DNA from: Alphaproteobacteria bacterium
Lineage (GTDB): Bacteria; Pseudomonadota; Alphaproteobacteria; Reyranellales; Reyranellaceae
DNA length: 64,000 bases
Reading direction: 5' to 3'
NCBI GenBank assembly: GCA_017307275.1
Contig: JAFKFK010000023.1
Span: 37,777 to 101,776 of the forward strand
Shown: in pieces, positions 19,867 through 31,336 of the stretch
Layout: every line of letters starts with the position of its first letter
Position numbering within the stretch: the first letter of the stretch is position 1
Program-made: the position numbers and the translations under genes
Notes under the pieces: model-generated
Database searches by the model: none
What the model was told of the DNA's origin: nothing
What the model saw: the letters and a program-made list of their open reading frames with translations, nothing else

Positions 19867-20484
19867 TCAGTCGATTCGTTCGAGATAACTTTCGAACACG
19901 CCGACATGTACGAACGCCGGATCGGCCGAGTTTGGCCAGAGTTCTTGGGCATCGAACCGGACGTCGTAAGTGGGTTCGTCTTCCGATTTCATGCCGTGCG
20001 CATGCGCGTCGGGGAAGGGATAGGCCGGCGAAACATTGACGACGATGCCCGTCTTGCCACGGATATAGCCGGGCATGCGGACATGGCCCGGGACGTAGTC
20101 GGTCTTCACCTTGACCTTGTCGCCTACCTTCAGCGTCTCGCGGGTCTCGACATTGCCGCGGCCCGGAGCGCTCGCCGAGGAAAGGGGAAAAGAACCTTGG
20201 GCTCGGCGTTCGAGTTCCTCGTGCGTGACGATGCCTTTCTCCACGCAAAGGGTCGCCAGACTGGTCAACGAGCGCTCGTAGTAGCTCGCCGTCAGGTAAT
20301 GCCGCGGCTCCATGCGTTCGATGGCATGGCGGTACTCGTCCATGTTGAAAATGCCGAGCTTCACCCCCAGCGAGTAGAGAGCGTTGACCCTCTTTTCCCA
20401 AGGCTCGTGGAACGTCGCCGCGCGCAGTGAGTAGCGAACGCGGCCGAAGCCCTGCTTGCCGCCGAGGTCGTGCATGCCATCCAT
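19867..20484 (-). CDS. nthB: nitrile hydratase subunit beta
   Basis: A 205-residue subunit. The opening MDGMHDLGGKQGFGRV is the family signature. The helical half includes FHEPWEKRVNALYSLG and the RMEPRHYLTASYYERSL stretch. The C-terminal SH3-like barrel has LKVGDKVKVKT, VRMPGYIRGKTGIVV and DVRFDAQELWP. With the alpha subunit it forms the heterotetramer that hydrates nitriles to amides. GGAG sits 7 nt before the ATG, and it begins 15 bases after nthA. Confidence 0.95.
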   Translation of the reverse strand: MDGMHDLGGKQGFGRVRYSLRAATFHEPWEKRVNALYSLGVKLGIFNMDEYRHAIERMEPRHYLTASYYERSLTSLATLCVEKGIVTHEELERRAQGSFPLSSASAPGRGNVETRETLKVGDKVKVKTDYVPGHVRMPGYIRGKTGIVVNVSPAYPFPDAHAHGMKSEDEPTYDVRFDAQELWPNSADPAFVHVGVFESYLERID

Positions 20485-20499
20485 GACTGAACTCCGGTC

Positions 20500-22495
<1,996 letters not shown>

Positions 22496-22503
22496 GGTCT
22501 CCG

Positions 22504-22536
22504 GCGTCCGGCACCTCTGCGAGAGGTGCCGGACGC
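22504..22536 (+). terminator. perfect 15-bp hairpin after eno
   Basis: A GC-rich stem, GCGTCCGGCACCTCT with its exact complement AGAGGTGCCGGACGC, surrounds a 3-base loop (22519-22521), 8 bases after the eno stop. There is no downstream T tract, so it may act as a Rho-assisted terminator or an mRNA 3'-end protector. Confidence 0.65.
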
Positions 22537-22584
22537 GACCTCGCAAGGTATTGGCTGAAACTACCGAGCTCGGTATCCTTTCGC

Positions 22585-23412
22585 GTGGCTCGGATCGACC
22601 CCAGGAACTCGACCCAATACTGGTGGGACCGGCACCTTGCCGGCCTTTCCTTGTTGCGCGCCGACTTCACCACGCACGAATACCCGCCGCACACGCATGA
22701 TGCCTTGGTCGTCGCCGTAACCGAGCAGGGCGGTTCGATCGTCAAGAGCCGCGGGGAAGTGACCGAAGCGCATGCCTCGACTCTTTTCGTCTTCAACCCG
22801 GCCGAGCCTCATGCCGGCTGGATGGGCTGGAGCGAGCGTTGGCGATACCGTTCGCTCTACCTTACGCGTGCGGCGCTCGATCAGGTGGCACACGAGCTTG
22901 GTATCGAGGCTGTGCCGTACTTCACGCGCAACATGTTCGGCGATCCCGATTTGATCGACGGCTTCCTCGCTATGCATCGTGCCATCGAAGAGGGGCGGGA
23001 TGTCTTTCGCGAACGCGAGCTCCTGGTCGGGACGTTCGGCCGGCTGTTTCAGCGTCATGGCAGTGGCGGTGGGCGGATCGAGCCCGGCCCGCGCGATCGC
23101 GCTCTGTTGGACAAAGTCACGGAGCGCATGCGCACCGACTACGCCAACGACCTTCGATTGGAAGAGTTGGCGGCCGGGGTTGGCCTGACGACGTTCCAAC
23201 TCATCGGGCTGTTCCGGCGCACGGTCGGCCTCACGCCGCATGCCTACCTGACCCAGGTCCGGCTCGGCATGGCATGCCGACGCCTGCGGCATTCCCCGGC
23301 CATTGCCGATGTGGCGACGGATGTCGGCTTCTACGATCAGAGTGCGCTCACCCGCCATTTCAAGCGCTGCTACGGCATTACGCCGCTTCAGTTCGCGCGC
23401 GCGGCAGCCTGA
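22585..23412 (+). CDS. AraC-family transcriptional regulator
   Basis: A 275-residue regulator starting at GTG 22585. The N-terminal cupin-like sensory part (YPPHTHDALVVAVTEQGG) would bind a small molecule. The C-terminal pair of helix-turn-helices is clear: LRLEELAAGVGLTTFQLIGL and IADVATDVGFYDQSALTRHF, then the family tail GITPLQFARA. The next gene, alaX, starts 49 bases later on the same strand. Common genomic practice would make it a regulator of a nearby transporter or enzyme, but no direct target is shown here. Confidence 0.93.
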   Translation: MARIDPRNSTQYWWDRHLAGLSLLRADFTTHEYPPHTHDALVVAVTEQGGSIVKSRGEVTEAHASTLFVFNPAEPHAGWMGWSERWRYRSLYLTRAALDQVAHELGIEAVPYFTRNMFGDPDLIDGFLAMHRAIEEGRDVFRERELLVGTFGRLFQRHGSGGGRIEPGPRDRALLDKVTERMRTDYANDLRLEELAAGVGLTTFQLIGLFRRTVGLTPHAYLTQVRLGMACRRLRHSPAIADVATDVGFYDQSALTRHFKRCYGITPLQFARAAA

Positions 23413-23461
23413 CGTCAATTTTCGCCAATACCGCTGCGCCGCCGTCGGGTAGAGCGCGGCG

Positions 23462-24187
23462 ATGCATCTCTTTTGTCACGAACACCCCGACACCCTGGTC
23501 GTCGAGACCACGGTTACCGATGCACGGCCAGGCAAGGTCGCGCTGGCGCAATCACCGTTCTACCCTGGCGGCGGCGGACAACTCGCTGACCGAGGCGTTG
23601 TCCGTTGGACTGATGGTGAGGCCAAGGTAACCGGCTTCGACCTCTCGGCCGGCAAGGTCTGGCTGCTGCTCGACACAGAGGCAGAAGTAGCGGGCGCCGT
23701 CGAAGCGACTGTCGATTCCGGCTTCCGTCGCATGATGCGCCAGCTTCATACCGACACACATGTCTTGAACGCGCTGGTCTTCCAGCAATTCGACGGTGCA
23801 CTGGTGACGGGCGTGCAGATGGCCGAAGACGGGACGGCGCGCATGGACTTCGACTTGCAGGGAGCCGATAACGAACGCCTGCGCGCGCTCGAAGGCCCGA
23901 TGAACGATCTCATCCACCAGGATATCCCCGTAACCTTTGCCTACGTGCCGACGCACGAGGCTCATACCGAACACGGGCTGATCCGCAGCCGTTCGGTGGC
24001 ACCGCCGCCCACACCGGACGGCAAGATCCGCATTGTCGAGATTGCGGGCCTCGATCGTCAGGCTTGCGGGGGTACGCACCTAACTTCGACAGGGGGGTCA
24101 CCGCCGGTCCGCATCCTCAAGATCGACAACAAGGGCCGCCATAACCGCCGGATCCGCATCGGCCTAGCCGACGCTAAGGGCCTCTGA
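23462..24187 (+). CDS. alanyl-tRNA editing protein AlaX-like
   Basis: A 241-residue free-standing editing domain related to the AlaRS C-terminal part. The zinc ligands are in place: His96 and His100 in LHTDTHVLNAL, and Cys202 and His206 in CGGTHLTSTG. The glycine-rich PFYPGGGGQLADRG near residues 32-45 is also typical. It hydrolyses mischarged Ser-tRNA(Ala) or Gly-tRNA(Ala). It lies after the AraC gene and before ftsB. Because alaS is absent here, it provides a trans-editing activity rather than the synthetase. Confidence 0.93.
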   Translation: MHLFCHEHPDTLVVETTVTDARPGKVALAQSPFYPGGGGQLADRGVVRWTDGEAKVTGFDLSAGKVWLLLDTEAEVAGAVEATVDSGFRRMMRQLHTDTHVLNALVFQQFDGALVTGVQMAEDGTARMDFDLQGADNERLRALEGPMNDLIHQDIPVTFAYVPTHEAHTEHGLIRSRSVAPPPTPDGKIRIVEIAGLDRQACGGTHLTSTGGSPPVRILKIDNKGRHNRRIRIGLADAKGL

Positions 24188-24202
24188 GAAAACGAAAATT
24201 TC

Positions 24203-24243
24203 TTGACTTCCTGACACCACATATTGCCATATGGTGTCAGGAA
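24203..24243 (+). promoter_or_regulatory. ftsB promoter-like box with a long interrupted palindrome
   Basis: A TTGACT -35-like hexamer (24203-24208) leads into an inverted repeat. Positions 24208-24219 and 24221-24224 pair with 24229-24243, with one bulged C at 24220 and a 4-base loop at 24225-24228. The right arm ends in AGGAA, which is the ribosome-binding site for the ATG at 24252. It could be a repressor operator at the DNA level or an RNA hairpin that hides the start region. Confidence 0.55.
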
Positions 24244-24251
24244 CGCCGCAT

Positions 24252-24551
24252 ATGTTGTTGAGACCACGTCAGATTCTGGCTCCCGTCATCTTCGCCACGG
24301 TATTCGGTTATTTCGGATACCACTTGGTGAACGGTGATCGCGGCCTGCTGGCCATGGCCCATCTGCAGCGCGAAGTGCTGATTGCCGAACAGAACCTCGC
24401 CGAAGCAGAGACGACGCGGAAGATCTGGGAGCGTCGCGTTTCGGCGCTGCGCAATCAGAGCCTCGATCCCGATATGCTGGACGAGCGCGCGCGCGTTCTG
24501 CTCAACTTTGCACGCAAGGACGACCTGATCGTCTTCACACCGACGCGTTGA
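24252..24551 (+). CDS. ftsB: septum formation initiator, FtsB/DivIC family
   Basis: A 99-residue bitopic division protein. ATG 24252 is chosen because AGGAA lies 9 nt upstream, and the frame is also open at ATG 24231. A transmembrane helix covers residues ~9-27 (LAPVIFATVFGYFGYHLV). A coiled coil follows (HLQREVLIAEQNLAEAE, then RKIWERRVSALRN), and then the RVLLNFARKDDLIVF end typical of FtsB. It joins the FtsQLB complex that activates septal peptidoglycan synthesis. Located just upstream of pdhA, as in many alphaproteobacteria. Confidence 0.9.
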   Translation: MLLRPRQILAPVIFATVFGYFGYHLVNGDRGLLAMAHLQREVLIAEQNLAEAETTRKIWERRVSALRNQSLDPDMLDERARVLLNFARKDDLIVFTPTR

Positions 24552-24642
24552 TGACGCGTTGATCAGCGTTCGCTGCGCGGCCCTCCGAAAGAAACTGTCC
24601 AAGCGACTCCGTCGTTGGCAAACATTCGCTCAATTGCTGCGG

Positions 24643-24667
24643 CGCACTCAGTGCGTCTCTGTTTTTT
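24643..24667 (+). terminator. intrinsic terminator between ftsB and pdhA
   Basis: CGCAC (24643-24647) pairs with GTGCG (24651-24655) around a TCA loop, extended by a G-T wobble and a G-C pair. It is followed by TCTCTG and a run of six T (24662-24667). This would end ftsB transcription, leaving pdhA to its own promoter. Confidence 0.7.
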
Positions 24668-24701
24668 CCTGCTAGATCAACTACATCGCCATAAGCGATG
24701 C

Positions 24702-24707
24702 TATAAG
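24702..24707 (+). promoter_or_regulatory. -10-like box for the pdh operon
   Basis: TATAAG within GCGATGCTATAAG lies 27 bases before the pdhA ATG. The same 12-base CGATGCTATAAG also precedes tRNA-Ser (59202-59207). The -35 position (about 24679-24684, AACTAC) does not match consensus well. Confidence 0.4.
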
Positions 24708-24733
24708 CCGGATGGGCTCACGAGGGGGGTACT

Positions 24734-25786
24734 ATGGCGAAGCCGGCCACGAAGCCGAAAGTCGAATCACTTCCGGACAACGGGAAGTCGCCCTCAAAGT
24801 CATCGGGGCCCGGCGACAACCGTGCGACGGCCGACGAGCTCAAGTCGTACTACCGGGAAATGCTGCTGATCCGCCGCTTCGAGGAGCGCGCCGGCCAGCT
24901 TTACGGGATGGGGCTGATCGGCGGCTTCTGCCATCTCTACATCGGCCAGGAAGCCGTCGTTATCGGCATGCAGGCCAACGTCCATGAGGGCGACGCCGTC
25001 ATCACTTCGTACCGCGATCACGGCCATATGCTGGCCTGCGGCATGGACCCCAAGGGCGTCATGGCCGAGCTGACGGGCCGCAGCGGCGGCTATTCCAAGG
25101 GCAAGGGCGGCTCGATGCACATGTTCAGCCGCGAGAAGAATTTCTACGGCGGCCATGGCATCGTCGGCGCTCAGGTGCCGATCGGCACGGGCCTGGCCTT
25201 CGCCCACAAGTACAACGGCAACAAGAACGTCTCTCTGACCTACTTTGGTGACGGCAGCGCCAACCAGGGCCAGGTCTACGAGGCGATGAACATGGCGGCG
25301 CTCTGGAAGCTGCCGGTCGTCTACATCATCGAGAACAACCGCTACGGCATGGGCACTTCGGTCGAGCGCGCTTCGGCGACCACCGAGCTCTATCGCCACG
25401 GCGAGGCGTTCGGCATCCCGGGCGAACGCGTCGACGGCATGGACGTGCTGGCGGTGCGGGAGGCCGGCGAGCGGGCCATGGAGTACGCGCGCAGCGGGCA
25501 GGGGCCGTACATCCTCGAGATGCAGACCTATCGCTATCGCGGCCATTCGATGAGCGACCCGGCCAAGTACCGGACCAAGGAAGAGGTCGACAAGTACCGC
25601 AACGAGCGCGATCCGATCGAGCATGTCCGCAAGCGCCTGATCGACGGCAAGATGACCGACGAAGCCGCGCTCAAGGCGGTCGACACGGAGATCCGAAAGA
25701 TCGTGAACGACGCCGCCGAATTCTCCCAGCACAGCCCCGAGCCCGATGCGGCCGAGCTGTGGACCGACGTCCTGGTTGGAGCCTGA
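24734..25786 (+). CDS. pdhA: pyruvate dehydrogenase E1 component, alpha subunit
   Basis: A 350-residue thiamine-diphosphate subunit. The Mg/ThDP motif runs from [20 protein letters not shown] to VYIIENN. Phospho-loop-like text [15 protein letters not shown] and active-site [11 protein letters not shown] are also present. With PdhB it decarboxylates pyruvate and acetylates the lipoyl arm of E2. The first 35 residues are a Lys/Pro-rich extension. The next ORF, pdhB, starts 4 bases after its stop. Confidence 0.98.
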   Translation: MAKPATKPKVESLPDNGKSPSKSSGPGDNRATADELKSYYREMLLIRRFEERAGQLYGMGLIGGFCHLYIGQEAVVIGMQANVHEGDAVITSYRDHGHMLACGMDPKGVMAELTGRSGGYSKGKGGSMHMFSREKNFYGGHGIVGAQVPIGTGLAFAHKYNGNKNVSLTYFGDGSANQGQVYEAMNMAALWKLPVVYIIENNRYGMGTSVERASATTELYRHGEAFGIPGERVDGMDVLAVREAGERAMEYARSGQGPYILEMQTYRYRGHSMSDPAKYRTKEEVDKYRNERDPIEHVRKRLIDGKMTDEAALKAVDTEIRKIVNDAAEFSQHSPEPDAAELWTDVLVGA

Positions 25787-25790
25787 TCCC

Positions 25791-27173
<1,383 letters not shown>

Positions 27174-27189
27174 CGCGGGGAGAGCAGGC

Positions 27190-28470
27190 ATGTCCATCAA
27201 CATCCTGATGCCCGCGCTGTCGCCGACCATGACCGAAGGCAAGCTCGCCAAGTGGCATGTGAAGGTGGGTGACGCGGTCAAGTCCGGTCAGGTGATCTGC
27301 GAGATCGAGACCGACAAGGCGACCATGGAAGTCGAGGCGGTCGACGAGGGCAAGGTTGGCCAGATCGTCATCGCCGAAGGCACCGAAGGCGTGAAGGTGA
27401 ATGCCGTCATCGCCGTCCTGCTGGAGGAAGGCGAGACGGAAGTCGCCAAAGGTGCGGCGCCTGCCGCCGCTCCTGCAGTGGCGCCGGCTCCGGCTGCTCA
27501 GACTCCAGCCGCTAAACCCGCTGCTCCCGCGCCTGCCGCCGCGCCAGCACCGGCGGCTGCTCCTGCTACATCGGGCGGCGCCCGCATCTTTGCCTCGCCG
27601 CTAGCCAAGCGCATTGCCGCGGAGAAGGGCCTCAATCTCGCGGGCATCAAGGGCTCCGGTCCGAACGGCCGCATCGTCAAGGCCGATGTCGAGAATGCCA
27701 AGCCGGTCGCTGCTCCCGCGGCTGCTCCGACACCTCGGCCTGCGCCGACTCCATCCACTGGACAGCCGGTGTTCGTGGCGCCGGGCGACAGCCGCGTACC
27801 GCATACTTCGGTGCGGAAAGTCATCGCGCGACGCATGCTTGAGGCCAAGCAGACCGTGCCGCACTTCTACCTCACGGTCGAACTCGAGATCGACGCGCTG
27901 CTGGCGGCACGCCAAGCGATCAACACCGTCACCGAGAAGAAGGGCGCCAAGGTCTCGGTCAATGACATGGTGATCAAGGCCTGCGCCAAGGCGTTGCGCG
28001 ATCATCCCGAATGCAATGCCTCGTGGACCGAAGACGAGATGGTCCAGTATGGCGCCGTCGATATCTCAGTCGCAGTCGCCACCGACCGCGGGCTGATCAC
28101 GCCCATCGTGCGCAATGCCGACATGAAGGGCCTGGCGCAGATTGCGACCGAGATGAAGGACCTCGCGGCCCGCGCCAAGGTTGGCAAGCTGAAGCTCGAA
28201 GAGTTCCAGGGCGGCGGCTTCACCATCTCCAACCTCGGCATGTTCGGGGTCAAGGACTTCGCCGCCATCATCAATCCGCCGCAGGCGATGATCCTCGCCG
28301 TCGGTGCGGGCGAGGAGCGGGCGGTGGTGCGCAAGGGACAGGTCGTCGTGCGCAACATGATGAACTGCACCCTGGCGGTCGACCATCGCGTCGTCGATGG
28401 CGCCATGGGGGCGCAATTCCTGCAGACCCTGCGGAGCTACATCGAGCAGCCCGCCGCGATGCTGGCCTAG
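27190..28470 (+). CDS. pdhC: dihydrolipoyllysine acetyltransferase (E2) of pyruvate dehydrogenase
   Basis: A 426-residue core subunit. It has one lipoyl domain (1-80, Lys43), an Ala/Pro linker, the peripheral-subunit-binding domain (FASPLAKRIAAEKGLNLAGI, about residues 138-170), another linker, and the catalytic chloramphenicol-acetyltransferase-like domain. The active-site His399 and Asp403 are in VDHRVVDGAMG. It transfers the acetyl group to CoA. Co-transcribed with pdhB 16 bases upstream and lpd 9 bases downstream. Confidence 0.98.
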   Translation: MSINILMPALSPTMTEGKLAKWHVKVGDAVKSGQVICEIETDKATMEVEAVDEGKVGQIVIAEGTEGVKVNAVIAVLLEEGETEVAKGAAPAAAPAVAPAPAAQTPAAKPAAPAPAAAPAPAAAPATSGGARIFASPLAKRIAAEKGLNLAGIKGSGPNGRIVKADVENAKPVAAPAAAPTPRPAPTPSTGQPVFVAPGDSRVPHTSVRKVIARRMLEAKQTVPHFYLTVELEIDALLAARQAINTVTEKKGAKVSVNDMVIKACAKALRDHPECNASWTEDEMVQYGAVDISVAVATDRGLITPIVRNADMKGLAQIATEMKDLAARAKVGKLKLEEFQGGGFTISNLGMFGVKDFAAIINPPQAMILAVGAGEERAVVRKGQVVVRNMMNCTLAVDHRVVDGAMGAQFLQTLRSYIEQPAAMLA

Positions 28471-28479
28471 GAGCAGATC

Positions 28480-29892
28480 ATGGCCGACACCAGCTTCGAT
28501 ATCATCGTCGTGGGCGGCGGACCGGGCGGCTATGTCGCTGCGATCCGTGCCGCCCAGCTCGGCATGAAGACCGCCGTCGTCGAACGCGAGCACATGGGCG
28601 GCATCTGCCTCAACTGGGGTTGCATCCCAACCAAGGCACTGCTGCGGACCTCCGAGGTCTTCGGCCTGATCAAGCACGCCGATTCCTTCGGTCTGTCGGT
28701 CAAGGACGTGTCGTTCGATCCCAGGAAGATCGTCGAGCGCTCGCGCAAGGTCGCGAACCAGCTCAGCAACGGCGTCAAAGGCCTGATGAAGAAGAACAAG
28801 ATCACGGTCTTCGACGGCACGGCCAAGCTTGCCGGCAGCGAGGGCGGTCTGCGCAAGCTCGCCGTCGCGATGAACGACAAGACCAACGTGACGCTGACGG
28901 CGAAGAACGTGATTCTCGCGACCGGCGCACGGGCGCGTCAGCTTCCCGGCCTCGAAGCCGACGGCAAGCTGGTGTGGAGCTACAAGGAAGCCATGGTGCC
29001 GCCGGAGTTCCCGAAGTCGCTGCTGGTGATCGGCTCAGGCGCAATCGGCATCGAGTTCGCGAGCTTCTATCGGACGATGGGCGCGGAAGTGACCGTCGCC
29101 GAAGTGATGGATCGCGTCCTGCCGGTCGAGGACGAGGAAGTGTCGGCCTTCGCCAAGCGTGCGTTCGAGAAGCAGGGCATGAAGATCCTGACCAGCGCTA
29201 CCGTGTCGAACCTTAAGAAGGGCGCCAACAACGTCACGGCCACGATCACCGCGGGCGGCAAGAGCCAGGAGCTCACCGTCGACCGCGTCATCAGTGCCGT
29301 CGGTATCGTGGGTAACGTCGAGAACCTGGGCCTCGAAGGCACCAAGGTAAAGGTCGAGAAGACCCACATCGTGATCGACCAGTGGGGCTTCACGGGCGAG
29401 CCGAACGTCTACGCGATCGGCGACGTGGCCGGCCCGCCGTGGCTTGCCCACAAGGCGATGCATGAAGGCGTGCTGGCGGTCGAGAAGATCGCCGGCGTGA
29501 AGGGCGTGCATCCGATGAAGACCGAGAACATCCCGGGCTGCACCTACTGCCAGCCGCAGGTGGCGAGCATCGGGCTCACCGAGGCTGCAGCCAAAGCCAA
29601 AGGGCTGCAGCTCAAGGTCGGCAAGTTTCCCTTCATCGGGAACGGCAAGGCCATCGCGCTGGGTGAGCCCGAGGGCTTCATCAAGACGATCTTCGACGCC
29701 AAGACCGGCGAGCTTCTCGGCGCCCACATGATCGGCGCCGAAGTGACGGAGCTGATCCAAGGCTACAGCATCGCCAAGACGCTGGAGACCACCGAGGCCG
29801 AACTGATGGCCACGGTGTTCCCGCACCCCACGCTGTCGGAGATGATGCACGAGTCGGTACTGGCGGCGTACGGCCGGACGCTCCATATCTAG
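28480..29892 (+). CDS. lpdA: dihydrolipoyl dehydrogenase (E3)
   Basis: A 470-residue FAD/NAD oxidoreductase that reoxidises lipoamide. FAD motif VVGGGPGGYVAAIRA at residues ~10-24, redox-active Cys43 and Cys48 in GGICLNWGCIPTK, NAD motif VIGSGAIGIEFASFY at about 182-196, and the C-terminal His-Glu pair in HPTLSEMMHES. It serves the pdh complex encoded upstream and may also serve 2-oxoglutarate dehydrogenase, though a second E3 could exist outside the window. Confidence 0.98.
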   Translation: MADTSFDIIVVGGGPGGYVAAIRAAQLGMKTAVVEREHMGGICLNWGCIPTKALLRTSEVFGLIKHADSFGLSVKDVSFDPRKIVERSRKVANQLSNGVKGLMKKNKITVFDGTAKLAGSEGGLRKLAVAMNDKTNVTLTAKNVILATGARARQLPGLEADGKLVWSYKEAMVPPEFPKSLLVIGSGAIGIEFASFYRTMGAEVTVAEVMDRVLPVEDEEVSAFAKRAFEKQGMKILTSATVSNLKKGANNVTATITAGGKSQELTVDRVISAVGIVGNVENLGLEGTKVKVEKTHIVIDQWGFTGEPNVYAIGDVAGPPWLAHKAMHEGVLAVEKIAGVKGVHPMKTENIPGCTYCQPQVASIGLTEAAAKAKGLQLKVGKFPFIGNGKAIALGEPEGFIKTIFDAKTGELLGAHMIGAEVTELIQGYSIAKTLETTEAELMATVFPHPTLSEMMHESVLAAYGRTLHI

Positions 29893-29898
29893 GCCGCT

Positions 29899-30858
29899 AT
29901 GGACGGGACCCTCGACAAACTTTCGCTGAGCCGCGCCGAGCGCCACCCCGAGAAGGCGCACCGGCCCGACAATCCGATTCCGCGCAAGCCGGAATGGATC
30001 AGGGTGCGTGCGCCAAATTCACCGGAGTACGCAGAAACCAAGAAGCTGATGCGCCAGTACGGTCTTTCGACCGTCTGCGAGGAAGCGGCCTGCCCGAACA
30101 TCGGCGAGTGCTGGAAGCAGAAGCACGCGACCTTCATGATCATGGGCGAGACCTGCACGCGGGCCTGCGCCTTCTGCAATGTCGCCACGGGCAAGCCGGG
30201 CGCATTGAATCCGCACGAACCAGCCAACGTCGCGGAGGCGGTTGGTAAGCTCGGCTTAGGCCATGTCGTTGTCACCTCGGTCGATCGCGACGACCTGGAC
30301 GACGGTGGAGCGGGGCACTTCGCGGAGGTGATCGAGGCGCTGCACAAGTCGGCGCCCAACACCACGGTCGAAATCCTGACGCCAGACTTCATGCGCAAGC
30401 CCGGCGCCATCGAGACGGTTGTGGCGGCGCGTCCCGATGTCTTCAATCACAACCTCGAGACGGTGCCGCGGCTCTATCCGACGATCCGGCCGGGCGCCCG
30501 CTACTTCACCTCGCTGCGCCTGCTCGCGCGGGTGAAGGAAATCGATCCCTCGATGTTCACTAAGTCCGGCCTGATGGTCGGCCTCGGCGAGACGCGCGAG
30601 GAAATACTGCAGGTGATGGACGATCTGCGTGCCGCGGACGTCGATTTCCTGACCGTGGGCCAGTACCTGCAGCCGACACCCAAGCACGCCGCCCTGGATC
30701 GTTTCTGGACGCCGGCCGAGTTCGAGGAGCTTGCGAAGCTCGCCCGTGCCAAGGGCTTCTTGATGGTGTCGGCGTCGCCGCTGACGCGCTCCAGCTACCA
30801 TGCGGGCGACGACTTCGCGCGCCTGCGGGCCGCGCGCACGGCCCAGTTGAGGCGCTGA
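29899..30858 (+). CDS. lipA: lipoyl synthase
   Basis: A 319-residue radical-SAM enzyme that inserts two sulfurs into octanoyl-lysine of lipoyl domains. The auxiliary cluster is Cys60, Cys65, Cys71 ([13 protein letters not shown]). The radical-SAM cluster is Cys86, Cys90, Cys93 ([10 protein letters not shown]). The C-terminal [10 protein letters not shown] carries the conserved Ser ligand. It lies 6 bases after lpdA, so it is made together with the proteins that need lipoate. Confidence 0.98.
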   Translation: MDGTLDKLSLSRAERHPEKAHRPDNPIPRKPEWIRVRAPNSPEYAETKKLMRQYGLSTVCEEAACPNIGECWKQKHATFMIMGETCTRACAFCNVATGKPGALNPHEPANVAEAVGKLGLGHVVVTSVDRDDLDDGGAGHFAEVIEALHKSAPNTTVEILTPDFMRKPGAIETVVAARPDVFNHNLETVPRLYPTIRPGARYFTSLRLLARVKEIDPSMFTKSGLMVGLGETREEILQVMDDLRAADVDFLTVGQYLQPTPKHAALDRFWTPAEFEELAKLARAKGFLMVSASPLTRSSYHAGDDFARLRAARTAQLRR

Positions 30859-30865
30859 CCGGCCC

Positions 30866-31336
30866 TTGTCGACCCGCCACGCCGAACGCCGCGTCGTCAG
30901 CTACCCGCCGCACCAGCTCTACGAGCTGGTGGCCGACGTTGCGCGCTACCCCGAGTTTCTGCCGTGGTGTCACGCCGCGCGCATCCGGCGTCAGGAGAGC
31001 CCGACCGTCGAGATCGCGGAACTGGCGATTGGCTTCGGTCCCTTCCATGAAAAGTTCGTGTCGCGGGTGGTGCGCGCGCCGGACGATCCGGGCGGGCCGC
31101 GCATCGACACGACCGGCATCGAGGGACCGTTCCGTTTGCTGAAGAGCCGATGGGTGTTCCAGCCGCATGCCGAGGGCACGCTGATCGACTTCGAGCTGGA
31201 ATTCGATTTCCGCTCGCTGATCCTGCAGAAGACGGTGCAGCTCCTGTTCGCCGAAGCCGTGCGCCGGATGGTCTCTGCCTTCGAGGCGAGAGCGCAGAAG
31301 CTATACGGACATGTCGGAGTGATTGCGGCGACCTAA
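30866..31336 (+). CDS. RatA/COQ10-like START-domain protein
   Basis: A 156-residue single-domain protein of the polyketide-cyclase/START superfamily, starting at TTG 30866. Family blocks are VVSYPPHQLYELVADVARYPEFLPWC and FELEFDFRSLILQKTVQLLF. Eukaryotic COQ10 relatives bind and help deliver ubiquinone, and E. coli RatA was described as affecting ribosome association. No toxin context is visible here. It follows lipA by 7 bases, a common alphaproteobacterial pair. Ubiquinone chaperone is the more likely role. Confidence 0.88.
   Translation: MSTRHAERRVVSYPPHQLYELVADVARYPEFLPWCHAARIRRQESPTVEIAELAIGFGPFHEKFVSRVVRAPDDPGGPRIDTTGIEGPFRLLKSRWVFQPHAEGTLIDFELEFDFRSLILQKTVQLLFAEAVRRMVSAFEARAQKLYGHVGVIAAT

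Noticed and set aside
30866..31336. RatA-type toxin of a toxin-antitoxin pair
   Set aside because: No antitoxin ORF on either side; the lipA neighbour and START fold fit a ubiquinone-binding role better.
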